A stretch of DNA of 64,000 nucleotides from Vitellaria paradoxa (lineage: Eukaryota > Streptophyta > Magnoliopsida > Ericales > Sapotaceae). The stretch is from the NCBI GenBank assembly GCA_019916065.1, contig CM034236.1:25740358-25804357 (forward strand), in the 5' to 3' direction. The notes beneath the pieces are model-generated. The model did no database searches and was not told the origin of the DNA. It was given only the letters and a program-made list of their open reading frames with translations. A program made the translations under genes and the position numbers. Shown piece after piece: positions 46,954-57,242 of the stretch (positions are counted from its first letter, which is position 1; each line of letters starts with the position of its first letter).

Positions 46954-47109
46954 CCTAAATTAATACATATCCTAAATTGATACGTATCCTAAATTAGTGA
47001 TAATCCTATTAAGTCTAGGTTTCTTATTCACCCTATAAATATAGGGTTTCGTTGTACAATAATGATCATCAATATCAATACATAATTTTCTTCTTCTTTT
47101 ATTCTAACA
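46898..47109 (+). repeat. 3' LTR of the copia derivative
   Basis: 212 bp; longer than its partner mainly in the (TA)n tract. Confidence 0.93.
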
Positions 47110-47446
47110 GGGACTTTGATAACCGTTTCTAATTCAAATATTTTAGGCGGGGATGAAATTTGAATTGGATAGGTTAAGTTTGAATAGCAATATTTTAGGG
47201 ATTTAATTTAGTTGTTTTCCATAAAATATTTTGGGATGTGATTTATTTGCTTTCCATAAAATTCGAGATTTGATTGATTTATTTTTGGATATTACTTCAT
47301 GTGGTCTTTAACACTAACCTATATAAAGGGTTAGAGATTATAAGGGATTGACAGTTTTTGAATGATATTGAAATAATTTCCGTTTTACTTTCGCATTGTT
47401 TACTTTTATTTTATTATTCTATTCTTGCCTCCGCAGTACTACATCA

Positions 47447-47830
47447 CACGTGAGAGAATCATTAGAAATCTCAAAAGACAAATTAACAAATACAAGATTT
47501 GTAACATGAAAAAATGATATTATATATCTAGAGATGGAAATTACAACATGAGTTCGTGAACCCGCCCAATCAAACTCAGATTAAATGGGTTTGAACCCTA
47601 ATTAAAATCATTAACAGAAATAATTGGGCAAATAAGACAATATCTACTTAGTTAACAGGTTTAAATGGGTTGATGATATAGCCCGTTAAACACCCAATCA
47701 ATATTAAGATTTTTATCAAATCCGCTCATTTGTCAACTCTAATTATATAGCAATAGAGCATACGAAAGCAACAAACAAGAAAAGAAAATTGAAAATTATA
47801 TTAAACAAAAAATTTAGGCAGTAGTAATAC
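47447..47830. other. Intron-like sequence of the callose synthase fragment
   Basis: Contains a stretch (47540-47740) with repeated AATGGGTTT and CCCGTT-type words that may be a small decayed transposon. No coding signal. Confidence 0.35.
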
Positions 47831-47888
47831 CAGTTCTTCATCCCACCAAGCTTCCCAACTTTCTTTGCCCTTACCTCTAATTCCACAC
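47831..47888 (-). pseudogene. Callose synthase exon remnant (first found)
   Basis: After acceptor TTTATAG the frame gives GIRGKGKESWEAWWDEEL, followed by donor GTATTA. Callose synthases of the CalS9/10 group have ESWEAWWDEE at this place. The exon that should encode AHIRT...LSLRFFIFQYG is missing between here and 45845, where an LTR and a second element are inserted. Confidence 0.85.
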
Positions 47889-48289
47889 CTATAAAAAAAG
47901 GCAATTTATCCAATCTTTGAAGTCCTCTACTGTCCTACAAAGGACAAAAAAAGGGCACTACATTAATTGAGAAGAATGTTATTCATCAAATAATAATAGT
48001 AATAATTGAAAAAAATATGAATTAATTAAAATTCTTGTATATAGAAAAGGAACCCTTATTTCTGCCACTCAAAACTGGAAGGATTAAACAAGTAGGGAGC
48101 ATAAATCCAAGAGAGAGCCATGAACCAACTACTAATAGTAGGAAGGATGTAGGAGAGTGTCCTGCCTTCATTATATCCATATGCAAGGTATACTATAAGC
48201 AAGATCACAATTTCCAATATGAGGACATTAAGATAACAAAATAAATAACTTCCTTATTTCACAGCTAGCATGCACACACGCGCACACAG

Positions 48290-49028
48290 ACATAGCCATT
48301 AAAAAATTATTCTCCCCTATAAAAGATGGACTTCTCTCACTTTAACACCTAGATTTTGAGGTAGAAGCTCCTATTCTTATGTGTTGTTAGACTTTTTTAC
48401 ATGATATCAGAGCAAATTTTCAACTAGGCCTCGGCACAGTCCGCGCTGTGTCTATGTGGATTGAAAAGAGGCTGTTAAAAGTTATCCCACATCGGTCCAT
48501 AAGAAAAACTTATTCCTCCCGTATGAGAGATGAACATCTCTCCCCTTAACACCTACGTTTTAAGGTTAAGACCCCTTCTCTTATCTATAGCCGAGCTTCT
48601 TTATGTAGTATCAAAGTGAGTTTTCAACTGGGCCTTATCACAGTCCACATTAAGCCTATGTCTGTGCAAGTCATCATGAAGGAGACTATTAGAAGTTGTC
48701 TCACATTGACCCATTAAAAATTTTATTCCCCACACATAAGACATGGACTTCCCTCACTTTAGCAACTAGGTTTTGAGGTAAAGGCCCCTACTCATGTATT
48801 GTCAGGCTTCTTTATATGGTATCAGATTGAGTTTTCAACTAGATCTTATCACAATTTATGCTTTGCCTATGTCCACACGGGCTAGTGTAAGAGGGCTGTT
48901 AGAAGTTGCACACATTGGCCCATAAGAAAAAGTTATTTTCTCCATACCAGACATGAACATTCCTACCCTTAATACTTAGGTTTTAAGGTTAAGACCCTTC
49001 TTCTTATATGTAGTCGAACTTCTTTGCA
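48290..49028 (+). mobile_element. Tandem TRIM-like array: four LTR modules, three interiors
   Basis: LTR modules of about 110-135 bp at 48291-48401 (5'-truncated), 48473-48605, 48687-48816 and 48897-49028. Each starts like TGTTAGAAGTTGTCCCACAT and ends near CTTCTTTATA. Each of the first three is followed by a PBS-like word (TGATATCAGAGC, TAGTATCAAAGT, TGGTATCAGATT) and a 70-80-bp interior with TTTTCAACT(A/G)GGCC and CCTATGTC. The pattern is LTR-interior repeated in tandem, as unequal recombination between LTRs would give. No coding sequence. Confidence 0.8.
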
Positions 49029-49309
49029 AGCAGCATTTGAACACAGGGCACTCCATGAAACTTAAAAAGGGTTTTTTACCACAAGATTGTTGGTCTTGAA
49101 AAAATAATAAATAAAATCCCATACTAGTGCTAGTGTCAAATTATTTTAAGGTTGATTTTAACGCCATTTGCCATGTAGGAAATAGAGAAGAAACAATTTA
49201 GACAAAATAAAAAACATCGTTGACCATCCATTCCAAGCCTTTCTAGGCCAAAAAATATGCTACTTAAGCATTAAGAATTTTCATTAACATAATATGAATT
49301 TAAAATTAT
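49029..49309. other. Spacer
   Basis: AT-rich; nothing recognised. Confidence 0.4.
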
Positions 49310-49613
49310 TGATGTAAGGTTGAGTAGAAAAAAAAAAAGAAAGGGTCAAAGAAGAGGCAGAAGAAGAAGAGAAGAATGAGGGGAGGGAAGAGCAGCCGTA
49401 GGAGAGCAAAGTAATCAGAATTATTCAATCAATCAATCAATAATCTTCTGTTAACTCTAATTAGGGTTTAAATAGAAAATATCATGAGCCTAACACAAAA
49501 GACCTAAAATAAAATAAACTTACACTAAAATAGTCCAAAAACAAATGGGTCCAAATAACATCTAATAATATAAACTCATTATCAATAAAACCCAAAACAA
49601 ATTGGTCCAAATA

Positions 49614-49648
<35 letters not shown>

Positions 49649-49679
49649 GAAATAAATTTAAAAACTGATGTCCTCATCA
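49310..49679 (-). repeat. 3' LTR of the gypsy derivative
   Basis: 370 bp, preceded on the minus strand by purine-rich CCGGGAGAGT. Confidence 0.93.
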
Positions 49680-49699
49680 ACTCTCCCGGACTGAGAAGA

Positions 49700-49998
49700 A
49701 CTCGACTCCGTCGAGTTGAAAACTTGGCACTGTTATCATGTCGCATTTTCCACTTGACAAGACATCTTTGGAGTTTAAGGAAAATGAGGTCCTCAACATT
49801 GAACATAGATAGGCGCCGCTGAAGAGGTGAAGGAACTGGAACCAGCGAGACAGGTTGTGCCGCTAGACTTTGCCGGAGGTTGCCGGCTGGTCGCCGAAAA
49901 AGTCGCCGGAGGTTGTTGGGGTCACCAGCGAATTCGCCGGAGATAGGTGATGCCACTGGTGGAGTTCGCCGGAAATAAATATTGCTAAAATTGTGCAA
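49700..49998 (-). pseudogene. Leader-integrase fusion frame in the gypsy derivative
   Basis: One open frame of over 100 codons starts in the leader (SPISGEFAGDPNNLRRLFRR) and runs into pol-derived sequence: RRLSMFNVEDLIFL, then CLVKWKMRHDNSA. FNVEDL and LVKWK correspond to the end of integrase and the chromodomain-like tail seen at 62300-62640. It is not expected to be functional; it records the deletion junction near 49810-49860. Confidence 0.7.
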
Positions 49999-50128
49999 AA
50001 CATATTCGAAAGGCTTGATGGCGCATAAGGGCGGCGGTGGTGGCAGCTACCACTGCTGTTTTTTTTTTTTTTTTTTTTTTGTAAGACTAGAACAGCAATG
50101 AGGGTTGAGAAAGTTTGTAGGATCTTTT

Positions 50129-50140
50129 GCTCTGACACCA
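50129..50140 (-). other. Primer-binding site of the gypsy derivative
   Basis: Minus-strand TGGTGTCAGAGC, next to the 5' LTR with a short spacer. Confidence 0.85.
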
Positions 50141-50144
50141 AAGT

Positions 50145-50510
50145 TGATATAGGGTTGAGTAAAAAAAAAGAAAAGGTCAAAGAAAAAGAAGAAGAAGGAG
50201 AAGAAGAAGAGAAGAATGAGGGGAGGGAAGAGCAGCCCTAAGAGAGCAAAGTAATCAAAATTATTCAATCAATTAATCAATAATCTTCTGTTAACCCTAA
50301 TTAGGGTTTAAATAGAAAACATCATGAGCCTAACACAAAAGGCCTAAAATAAAAAAACCTACACTAAAATAGCCCAAAAAGAAAATGGGTTTAAATAATC
50401 TCTAATAATATAAACTCATTATCAATAAAGCCCAAAACAAATGGGTCCAAATAATAAACAATAATAATAATAAAAAAAATAAATAAATTTAAAAATTGAT
50501 GTCCTCATCA
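50145..50510 (-). repeat. 5' LTR of the gypsy derivative
   Basis: 366 bp; carries A-rich, GAA-rich and TAA-repeat tracts as in the partner. Confidence 0.93.
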
Positions 50511-51658
50511 ATTATATTCAAATTAACTTAATTCCATTACAAGCAAATTCAAATGATATTTTCATAAAACCAATACAAGTTGAGGTTGAATAATACCATT
50601 TCGTTTGCATTTTTATGTGTTACGATGATTAGTGTGCCTTTTTTTTTTTTTTTTTTACAAGAATACTATTTAAAACTTTTTTTCATTCCTTAAAAAAATA
50701 AAAAAAAATATAAATGATTCGTTAAAAATAAAAAAACTATGTAAGTACTCTATTCTTAGGCATAATTTGGAAAGAAAAAAAAAAGCTAGGTTTTTTGCAT
50801 TTAGGAAGGGAAAAAAGCTACCTTTCTGGTTAATTTTATATATTTGCCAAGTTGAAAGAATCTAACAATGTAAAAGGGTAACCTTGGTCACTTCAAAAAA
50901 AGCCAAAAGCTAGCTTTTCTAAGAGTTGCCAAACTAAGCCTTATAATGAAAACAAAGATTTAAAAAATAAATACGAGACTAAACAAGTATTGCCTAATTT
51001 TAGACTACCTTAACATCAAACGCATAGCACCTGATTTAAGAAAATTCCCTTCAATCATGGTTTAAAGAATTTGTTTAAAAAAGTATATGAACCACCCCAC
51101 TACTCTGGTAAGGACTATCCAATTGGTTCATAGTCATATAGCACTCATATTGCATGACACCTTAGTGCCATCTTCCCAATGAAATATCCCATGCTAGCAG
51201 AAGACAGAAGACAACCAACTGCAGATGGCTACAATCTCAGCATCATGGCATCCCATCTTGCTCAATATTCTAACATTAGACTAAAAAATGGTAATCTGGA
51301 AATATGAGAGAGAGAGAGAGAAAGAGAGAGAGAGAACCCATACTGAGGGAATGGAAACAATTTCACAGATCAGGCATCAACTTTTATTGATTGCAACACC
51401 AAAGAATTGACCAGATTCCCAAAAAAAAAAAAAAACATGATTTTGGTTGTGAAAGAATCAATTCTTGGGTAACCATGGATTTGAAATACTAGATAATGGT
51501 GCGAAATTATGTGCATCATTTTATTATAATTTTTGTTCCATATTAAGAAAAGAAACACAAAGGATATCTGAGTTGATGTCTCCATATATCACAAAAGGAA
51601 CCTAAGACGACGAACAATTAATGTCCTTCAGTAGAAAATAAAGCAGCAGAGGACTCAC
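50511..51658. other. Non-coding sequence
   Basis: Poly-T run near 50640, AG microsatellite near 51307-51335. I looked for the C-terminal helicase exons of BTAF1 here and did not find them. Confidence 0.45.
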
Positions 51659-52574
51659 CTTTTCATATGGACATAAAAGAGGTCTCTTTCAATTATGTCA
51701 AGAAAAGCCCGCACGCTGTGTCACAGTCACATGATAGATCACAAGAAACATATCACTAATAAACAAGTTTGCCAAACACAAAGTGAAGAGTACCTTTTGC
51801 AAGGCAAATATCAAAACTCTGTATTGACCAATACTAATAGATCCTTCAAAACTTGAGGCAACAATGCCACTTCCATACTCTTCCAGAATCTCCTGAAGAT
51901 AAACTAATTTTAGAGAGTTGTGCAGCTTATGAAGTTCTGAAATAATGTCACAATTGGCTGGAAAAGGTTCTGACAAATGGCATGATAATGAATCTGGTAT
52001 TGTTTTCTCCAGTGACAAGCAATGGATGACTACAAAGTTTCAGCAGGTATTGAAGCGCCTGAATCATAATAAACAAACAGCAGATACGCACTACAAATGG
52101 GAGTACCAACTGCTACCTGAAAAACATGAGAGGAAACTCTGGGAGAAGAACTTCCTCCTCCTGTATCCAGATCATTTTTCTCTACGATGCTTGAAATTTC
52201 TCGTCTCACATGTGAACCGGAAAACTGTTCATAAAGTTTTAGGTAGACAGGACTCAGGTCACAGTATGTGTCTTCAATAATTTTTTTCTGGCTGATCAGA
52301 GAAGACCTCATCTTTTGTTTGATGGAGCAAAAAAGCATGACCTAACCAGAACAAACTCTTTCAGCGGGAAATGGAGGCAATGAACCATTTTGATTCTCTA
52401 AAGTTATCGCCAGTTTTGTTTTTCCATTTTACATAATTAAAAAAGACAGAATAAGATGAAGAAAAGCTCCTGCTTGTGTAATGATTCCATAGCAAGTGCC
52501 CCAGCTTCAGCATCCTTGGCTAAACATTTAGAATCCCTAGCTGCCAGTGGTGGTTTTCCATAAGTGGCTTGAAA
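51659..52574 (-). pseudogene. BTAF1/MOT1-like pseudogene, helicase C-side exons
   Basis: BTAF1/Mot1 is a nuclear Swi2/Snf2 ATPase that removes TBP from DNA. Five exons in gene order: 52470-52574 (FQATYGKPPLAARDSKC; donor GT changed to GA); 52117-52341 (KIIEDTYCDLSPVYLKLYEQ, FSGSHVRREISSIV; donor GTAGCA); 51794-52058 (ALQYLLKLCSHPLLVTGE, SCHLSEPFPANCDIISELHK; donor GTACTC); 51659-51708 (LLDIIERDLF; acceptor AG changed to GG, donor GTGAGT). In 52117-52341 a one-base loss in CTTTTTT and a one-base gain in the A run near 52283 cancel out, with about 20 codons misread between. A further frameshift lies near 51995. Introns are short and in the expected places, so this is a DNA-level copy. Confidence 0.9.
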
Positions 52575-54470
52575 CTGTGAAAGTGGTCTAATGAATTGTC
52601 TTTAGCATCATAACTTGACTGGAAATTAAATTCAAACCAATGGCACATGATGTATGTTTTTTGGTTTTTCTGCATCTATCTTTTCTTTTCTCCTGAGAAG
52701 CATCTACATATCTACACAGGGATGATAGTACAACTATCTTTCCTTTTTTCTCAATAAGTTCTTCCAACCAGCAGCTCCCTCAAATGTATCACATAATTGA
52801 ATCTGGAAAACAAACCACGAAGGTGGCTATATCTGTGCAAAATTACTGTCAGCTAGTCTTTGCTGCCAATTAATTACACGTCTGCATGTCATTTGACAAA
52901 TAGGTGTGCACGAACCAAAAGCAGTACATTAATCAACCATTTACCAAAGAAGCTGATAGGAAGCAATAATTCGACATGTAAGAGAAAATCAATTCAATTC
53001 CACAAAATTACATGTGCACATATAACTTAAATAATTTTTACATATTTATTTTTCCAAAGTTCTACATAAAAATCAAACAAAGGCAAATTCTAAGAGAGAA
53101 TAACTAATATGCTCTGCACAACTATATGTGGCAAGGTGAAGATAAGAACACACTAAACGAAATCAAAAGATCAATTGGCTGATCATCCAGTGCAGAAAAA
53201 CAGAAAAAAGTGCGACAGTATTCAACTTTTGTCTCAGCCTAAGAAACACAGGTGGACATGAAACGAGTACAAAAATGGGACAGCAATTTTGAAAGTTAAG
53301 GATATAGGCAGAGACCGAATATGGTGAAAAATGTGTTTAAATTAGCAACATATACAAAATCTACAAACCAAAAAACAAATTGAAAAAAAAAAATTAAGTT
53401 AAATTAATTCAATATTTATATCCACAACTAAAACATACAACATACAATAGTAAAAAGTGAAATAGAAGATGGGATGATATTAGGGGTTATGGTTGCTTAA
53501 TACTAGGTATTTCAATATCCAATGAAAAATATAATACAAAAGTTTGTGTACCCAGCACGTATTTTGTCTTGTCCACACTTTCATGCATCCAATATGTGAA
53601 AAGCGCGGAAAAGGGCATATTGCTTCATAGATTTCAATTAAGGCCATATTTGCTAGCTTGTTGTTTTATTAGGATAGCATATTGCATTTACTCTAATAAA
53701 TTTAGGCAGTACACGTGTCCCAACACTCACTTGGATAACCATATGGGATGAGTGTTTAATATGTTCACCAGGCCATGCACAAAACAAATATGTATAAACC
53801 AATGAGCTCACCATGCAACTATGTGTAAGACTTCCATAAGCATAAGATGCTTTATTTATATTATAAACATCATTTTATCACACAAACTGTGCATAAGACT
53901 TCCATGCTCTAAATCTAGCCATTTCTTAGTGTCCTTAACATGACAATTAGACAAATCTAGCACCAAGGCACAAATTGCACCAGATACTAGTATCCTAGCT
54001 TATGTAACATATCCCAAGTGAAGATATAAATCAAGTCCAATAGTTCAATATACCCTCCTCATGATTAAATCCATAGTAAAGTCCATAAAGGAGGTGAACC
54101 TTCGCATCGTGTCTCCTCTGTTCAAACTTATCTTCCATTTGGTCATCAAAATATCGTGTTTACCTTTTACATATCGCTTCATTACATTTACATTATCCCT
54201 TTACAATGTTCAGAAAATTAGCAAATGAAAATAAGAACAATTGCAATATAAACTATGTAATTAATCAAAATTACAGCAGGAAGACTAATATAAAAATAAA
54301 TCAGATTAAAAACACATGCTTGTCTCTCAGTTCCAAGAAATCCTAGCATTAGAAAGCCAAAAGGGACCATAGATCCAAGACGTTATTCTGCAATGTGAAG
54401 AAAATTATTTGTCAGACATATTGTATTTTTCTTTGTCAGTACTCATTGAGTAATTTACACCAGCCACAAC
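52575..54470. other. Intronic sequence of the BTAF1-like pseudogene
   Basis: No exon recognised. The exon for the segment between SGTPIQ and FQATYGK (family: NNIMDLWSLFDFLMPGFLG) is not visible. Confidence 0.45.
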
Positions 54471-54794
54471 CTGTATTAGTGTTCCACTCAGTATGAGGCG
54501 GTATTGGGCCTTCAACTGTTTCACAGCACAAGTGATTTTAGACTTCGCGTTCTTGATAATATGACCTTCATCTAAAATACAATAGTTCCGAAAAAGCCGT
54601 CCAAGATAATCAATGTCTTTGCATATCACATCATACGATGTTTTAATGACATTATACTTATCAAATTGACTAAGAAGTGAAATTTGCTCCAGAGCATTAC
54701 CGACATATTGAAGTGTAGTTATTACAGAGGCATCAATGAACTCTATCCAATAGACCCAACGCCCAACAAGTATCGATGGACAAATTAGGATCAA
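54471..54794 (-). pseudogene. BTAF1/MOT1-like exon with DEAH-like box (DEGH)
   Basis: Acceptor TCATAG, then LILICPSILVGRW, FIDASVITTLQYVGNA, FDKYNVIKTSYDVICKD, NYCILDEGHIIKNAKSKI, AVKQLKAQYRLILSGTLIQ, then donor GTTGTG. LDEGHIIKN is the Snf2 motif II region as it appears in BTAF1. The frame is open for 108 codons; SGTP is changed to SGTL. The upstream motif I exon (DMGLGKT) is not found between here and 61164. Confidence 0.92.
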
Positions 54795-55639
54795 CTATGA
54801 TTAAAAACCAAGGAAATACATATAGTGAACAAGAAAGAACCTAATATAAGTAATAACTGGCATTCAGAAAAATGATCCGAATTGCTAGACTTTTTGGTAG
54901 AGATTCAAAAATATGCATATATGCATAATAAGCACAGATAAAATCAGTAAATCCAGCTTAACTCCCTCTGTTTCAGATGTCATACAACATAACAGGCTAA
55001 CAAGGAAAGCAACTTGGACTGTCTTGAATAAGGTGATGGTGAGAAAGATTTAGAGAAGAAGCTTAAAAACAAAAACAAAAAAAAAATAAAAAAAAAAGAA
55101 GGAAAAACAAAGGAAGAAATGTGGAAGAAAGGAAGAAATTGTTTTGAAAGGAAAACTAGGAGATTTACATATGGAATTTAGGGTGAGGAGATAATACCTA
55201 GATACCTCTCCAAGCATTAATGTCACTGGTTACACTGCTAAAATATCAAACATAGGTTAATTCTTTCATTAAATACTTTGGAACCAGAAGGGTTTCTTTC
55301 CTCTCTCTTTTCACGTTGAATTACATCCTGTTTAGTTAAAGTTGCCAACGAGCCAAGACCAGTAGTATCCCACCATTTGTTATATCAATACGTATAATCC
55401 ACCCTTAAATTCTCCACTAATAAAATTGTTTTGTAAAAAATTAAGAAAGCTGATGTTTCAAACTTCTATTAGCCTAAATGACATTTTATGTTCTCAATCA
55501 TTATTTTATATGGCTAACATGCATGGATAATAATTCTGGATAACCCAAGCAGAAAACATAGCATATATAACAGAGACTGGCATGGAAATTCTCAATAAAT
55601 TAAGATGGACACAGTGGAAGCGGACACATTGTTGATAAA
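54795..55639. other. Intronic or non-coding sequence
   Basis: A-rich run near 55065-55130; nothing coding. Confidence 0.4.
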
Positions 55640-56605
55640 CATATAAAAATCAAAAACCAAACCAAACCTTTTCCCACTAGGTGGGGTCAGCTATATGGAT
55701 TTGTCGACGCCAATTAGATTTGTTTAGGGCCATGTCCTCCAATAGATTTAGATAAGTCAGGTCATGTTTGATAGTTTCTTTCTAACTTCTCTTACGTCTT
55801 CCTCTACCTCTCCTACTCCTGACAATCTCCATACTTTCACACCTTCTAACAGGCGCATCCACTGGATGCCTTCTAACATGGCCAAACCATTTTAATCGGT
55901 CTTTTCTCATTTTATCTTCAATCGGTGCTATTCCTACATTGCCCCTAATTTCCTCGTTCCTAATCCTATCTTCCTTGTAATCCCGCACATCCACCTTAGC
56001 ATCCTCATCTTAGCAACTGCTATATTCTAACCATGATTATGCTTTACTGTCCAACACTCTGATCCATATAGCAGCGTTGGTCTAACCGCCACCTTATAAT
56101 ACTTTCCTTTCACCTTGAAGGGGGACTTTTCGGTCACACAAGATCTCCGAAGCACTCCTCCATTTGGTCCACCCGGCTTGAATCCTATGATTTACATTAG
56201 TATCAATCTCTCCATTTTGTTGCACCATAGATTCAAGGTACCTAAATTTATCTTTCTCTATAATCTTTTGTGTGCCTAAACTTACTTCTATACTACCCGT
56301 TATCCTACTTTGATTAAACTTACATTCCATATATTTCGTCTTGCGTCGGCTTAGCCTAAACCCTTTTGTCTCTAACGTTTCCCGCCACAATTCTAGCTTA
56401 GCATTCACTCCTCTCGTCTCATCTACTAAAACAATATCATCTGCAAATAGCATACACCACGGCACCTCATCCTAAATATATCTTGTAATCTCATCCATAA
56501 CTAAAGCAAACAAGTACGGGCTTAATGCTGAGCCTTCATGTAAACCAATCGTGATAGGGAACTCGCTAGTCTCTCCACCAGTCGTCTGTATAGATGTCAT
56601 GGCTC
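55640..56605 (-). pseudogene. 5'-truncated RTE-type LINE
   Basis: On the minus strand: GLHEGSALSPYLFALVMDEI near 56530, a stop, [15 protein letters not shown] (RT motif C, FADD intact), [24 protein letters not shown], then a frameshift region, RIRNEEIRGNVGIAPIEDKM, RLKWFGHVRRHP, VRRCESMEIV, IHIADPT. The order and GHVxRRPxDAPVRR motif are typical of plant RTE elements. The 3' end reads CCCCACCTAGTGGGAAAAGG followed by a TTTGGTTTGG-type tail near 55660. Breakpoint at the 5' side is near 56605. Confidence 0.9.
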
Positions 56606-57242
56606 TGTAAAAATTACATATCAATTAAAAAAATTAAATAACAAAATATATTTATTGTATAAAAATAGCGACGAGTAATTCATTTTTTATGATTATATAT
56701 CCAAAGGAATTGGGAATTCAATTTCATAAGTTCATTTCCAAACAAATTGGTAGCTGCAAGAATGTGCAGTTTGTGACATTGAAAAATATAGAAAGGATTA
56801 CAAAGTATAAATAAATATCCCCAACTAAATCCCTCCCCCCTATCTTCAACGCAACAACAAATTTCATTTTGAATTTAAAAAAAAATTGTGGTATAAATTT
56901 TTTTAAGCAACAAACAAACAAGGTAGCTGAACTTGTGTCAAAACCATCAATGTATCTCACACTTGCCTATGTCATAAACAACCAACACTTTTGTCCCACA
57001 TGTTGTGTTATCCATGTCCTAACCCCTTAAAAATTTTAGAACAATTAATGACTTATGATCATATCAAAACTATGGTTCCATGAAGTCAGGTTTAAGTTAT
57101 ATCATCGTGTTTGTTTCCCGTTTATTCTCTATGCACTCTATTTTGTTTCGGTTAATGCACCATTTCATGTAATTTGTCTCTCTCTACTCCACATGCAAAA
57201 TGGGAATCCACATGAGTATTTATATGCATTGTTGTGCCAAAT
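56606..57242. other. Non-coding sequence
   Basis: AT-rich; nothing recognised. Confidence 0.4.

Larger units (their letters stand above)
45970..47109 (+). mobile_element. Non-autonomous Ty1/copia derivative with minisatellite interior (1140 bp)
   Basis: LTRs at 45970-46171 (starts TATTAG, mutated from TGTTAG) and 46898-47109, with TGTTAGA and TCTAACA ends. Target duplication is GGGAC (45965-45969 and 47110-47114). The PBS TGGTATCAGAG starts at 46172. The 5' interior keeps a short gag-like start (MAMITAIAHSLTTS at 46228). The 3' interior keeps the tail of copia RNase H (LPPGRFHELVSKFKLVSPIP near 46820-46880) and a GCCGGGGTG polypurine tract. All coding sequence between is gone, replaced by the tandem array at 46330-46780. 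Confidence 0.93.
45960..47446 (+). repeat. Solo LTR (about 342 bp) interrupted by a 1140-bp element
   Basis: TGATGGGGAC (45960-45969) continues at 47110 with GGGACTTTGATAACCG and ends ACATCA at 47446. The joined LTR matches, in opposite orientation, the 3' LTR at 61888-62229. There is no PBS or polypurine tract on either side and no flanking duplication, so it is a solo or recombined LTR. Confidence 0.85.
49310..50510 (-). mobile_element. Non-autonomous Ty3/gypsy derivative (1201 bp)
   Basis: LTRs at 49310-49679 and 50145-50510 (TGATG...CATCA), 5-bp target duplication ATTAT on both sides (49305-49309 and 50511-50515). PBS is TGGTGTCAGAGC on the minus strand (one mismatch to the usual site). 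The interior is about 465 bp: a GCCGGAGG-rich leader like that at 870-1290 joined to a fragment of integrase C-terminus and chromodomain (FNVEDLIFL, LQRCLVKWK). LTR divergence is clearly higher than for the copia at 19427. It is an internal-deletion derivative of the family at 1-1672. Confidence 0.93.

Noticed and set aside
48291..49028. Possible Cassandra TRIM with a 5S rRNA-like LTR
   Set aside because: I looked for the 5S promoter box and the GGATGCGATCATACCAGC-type start and did not see them; the LTR is a different TRIM-like type.
50047..50268. Minus-strand frame with a poly-Phe tract
   Set aside because: It is a translation of the A-rich LTR and poly-T run of the gypsy derivative.
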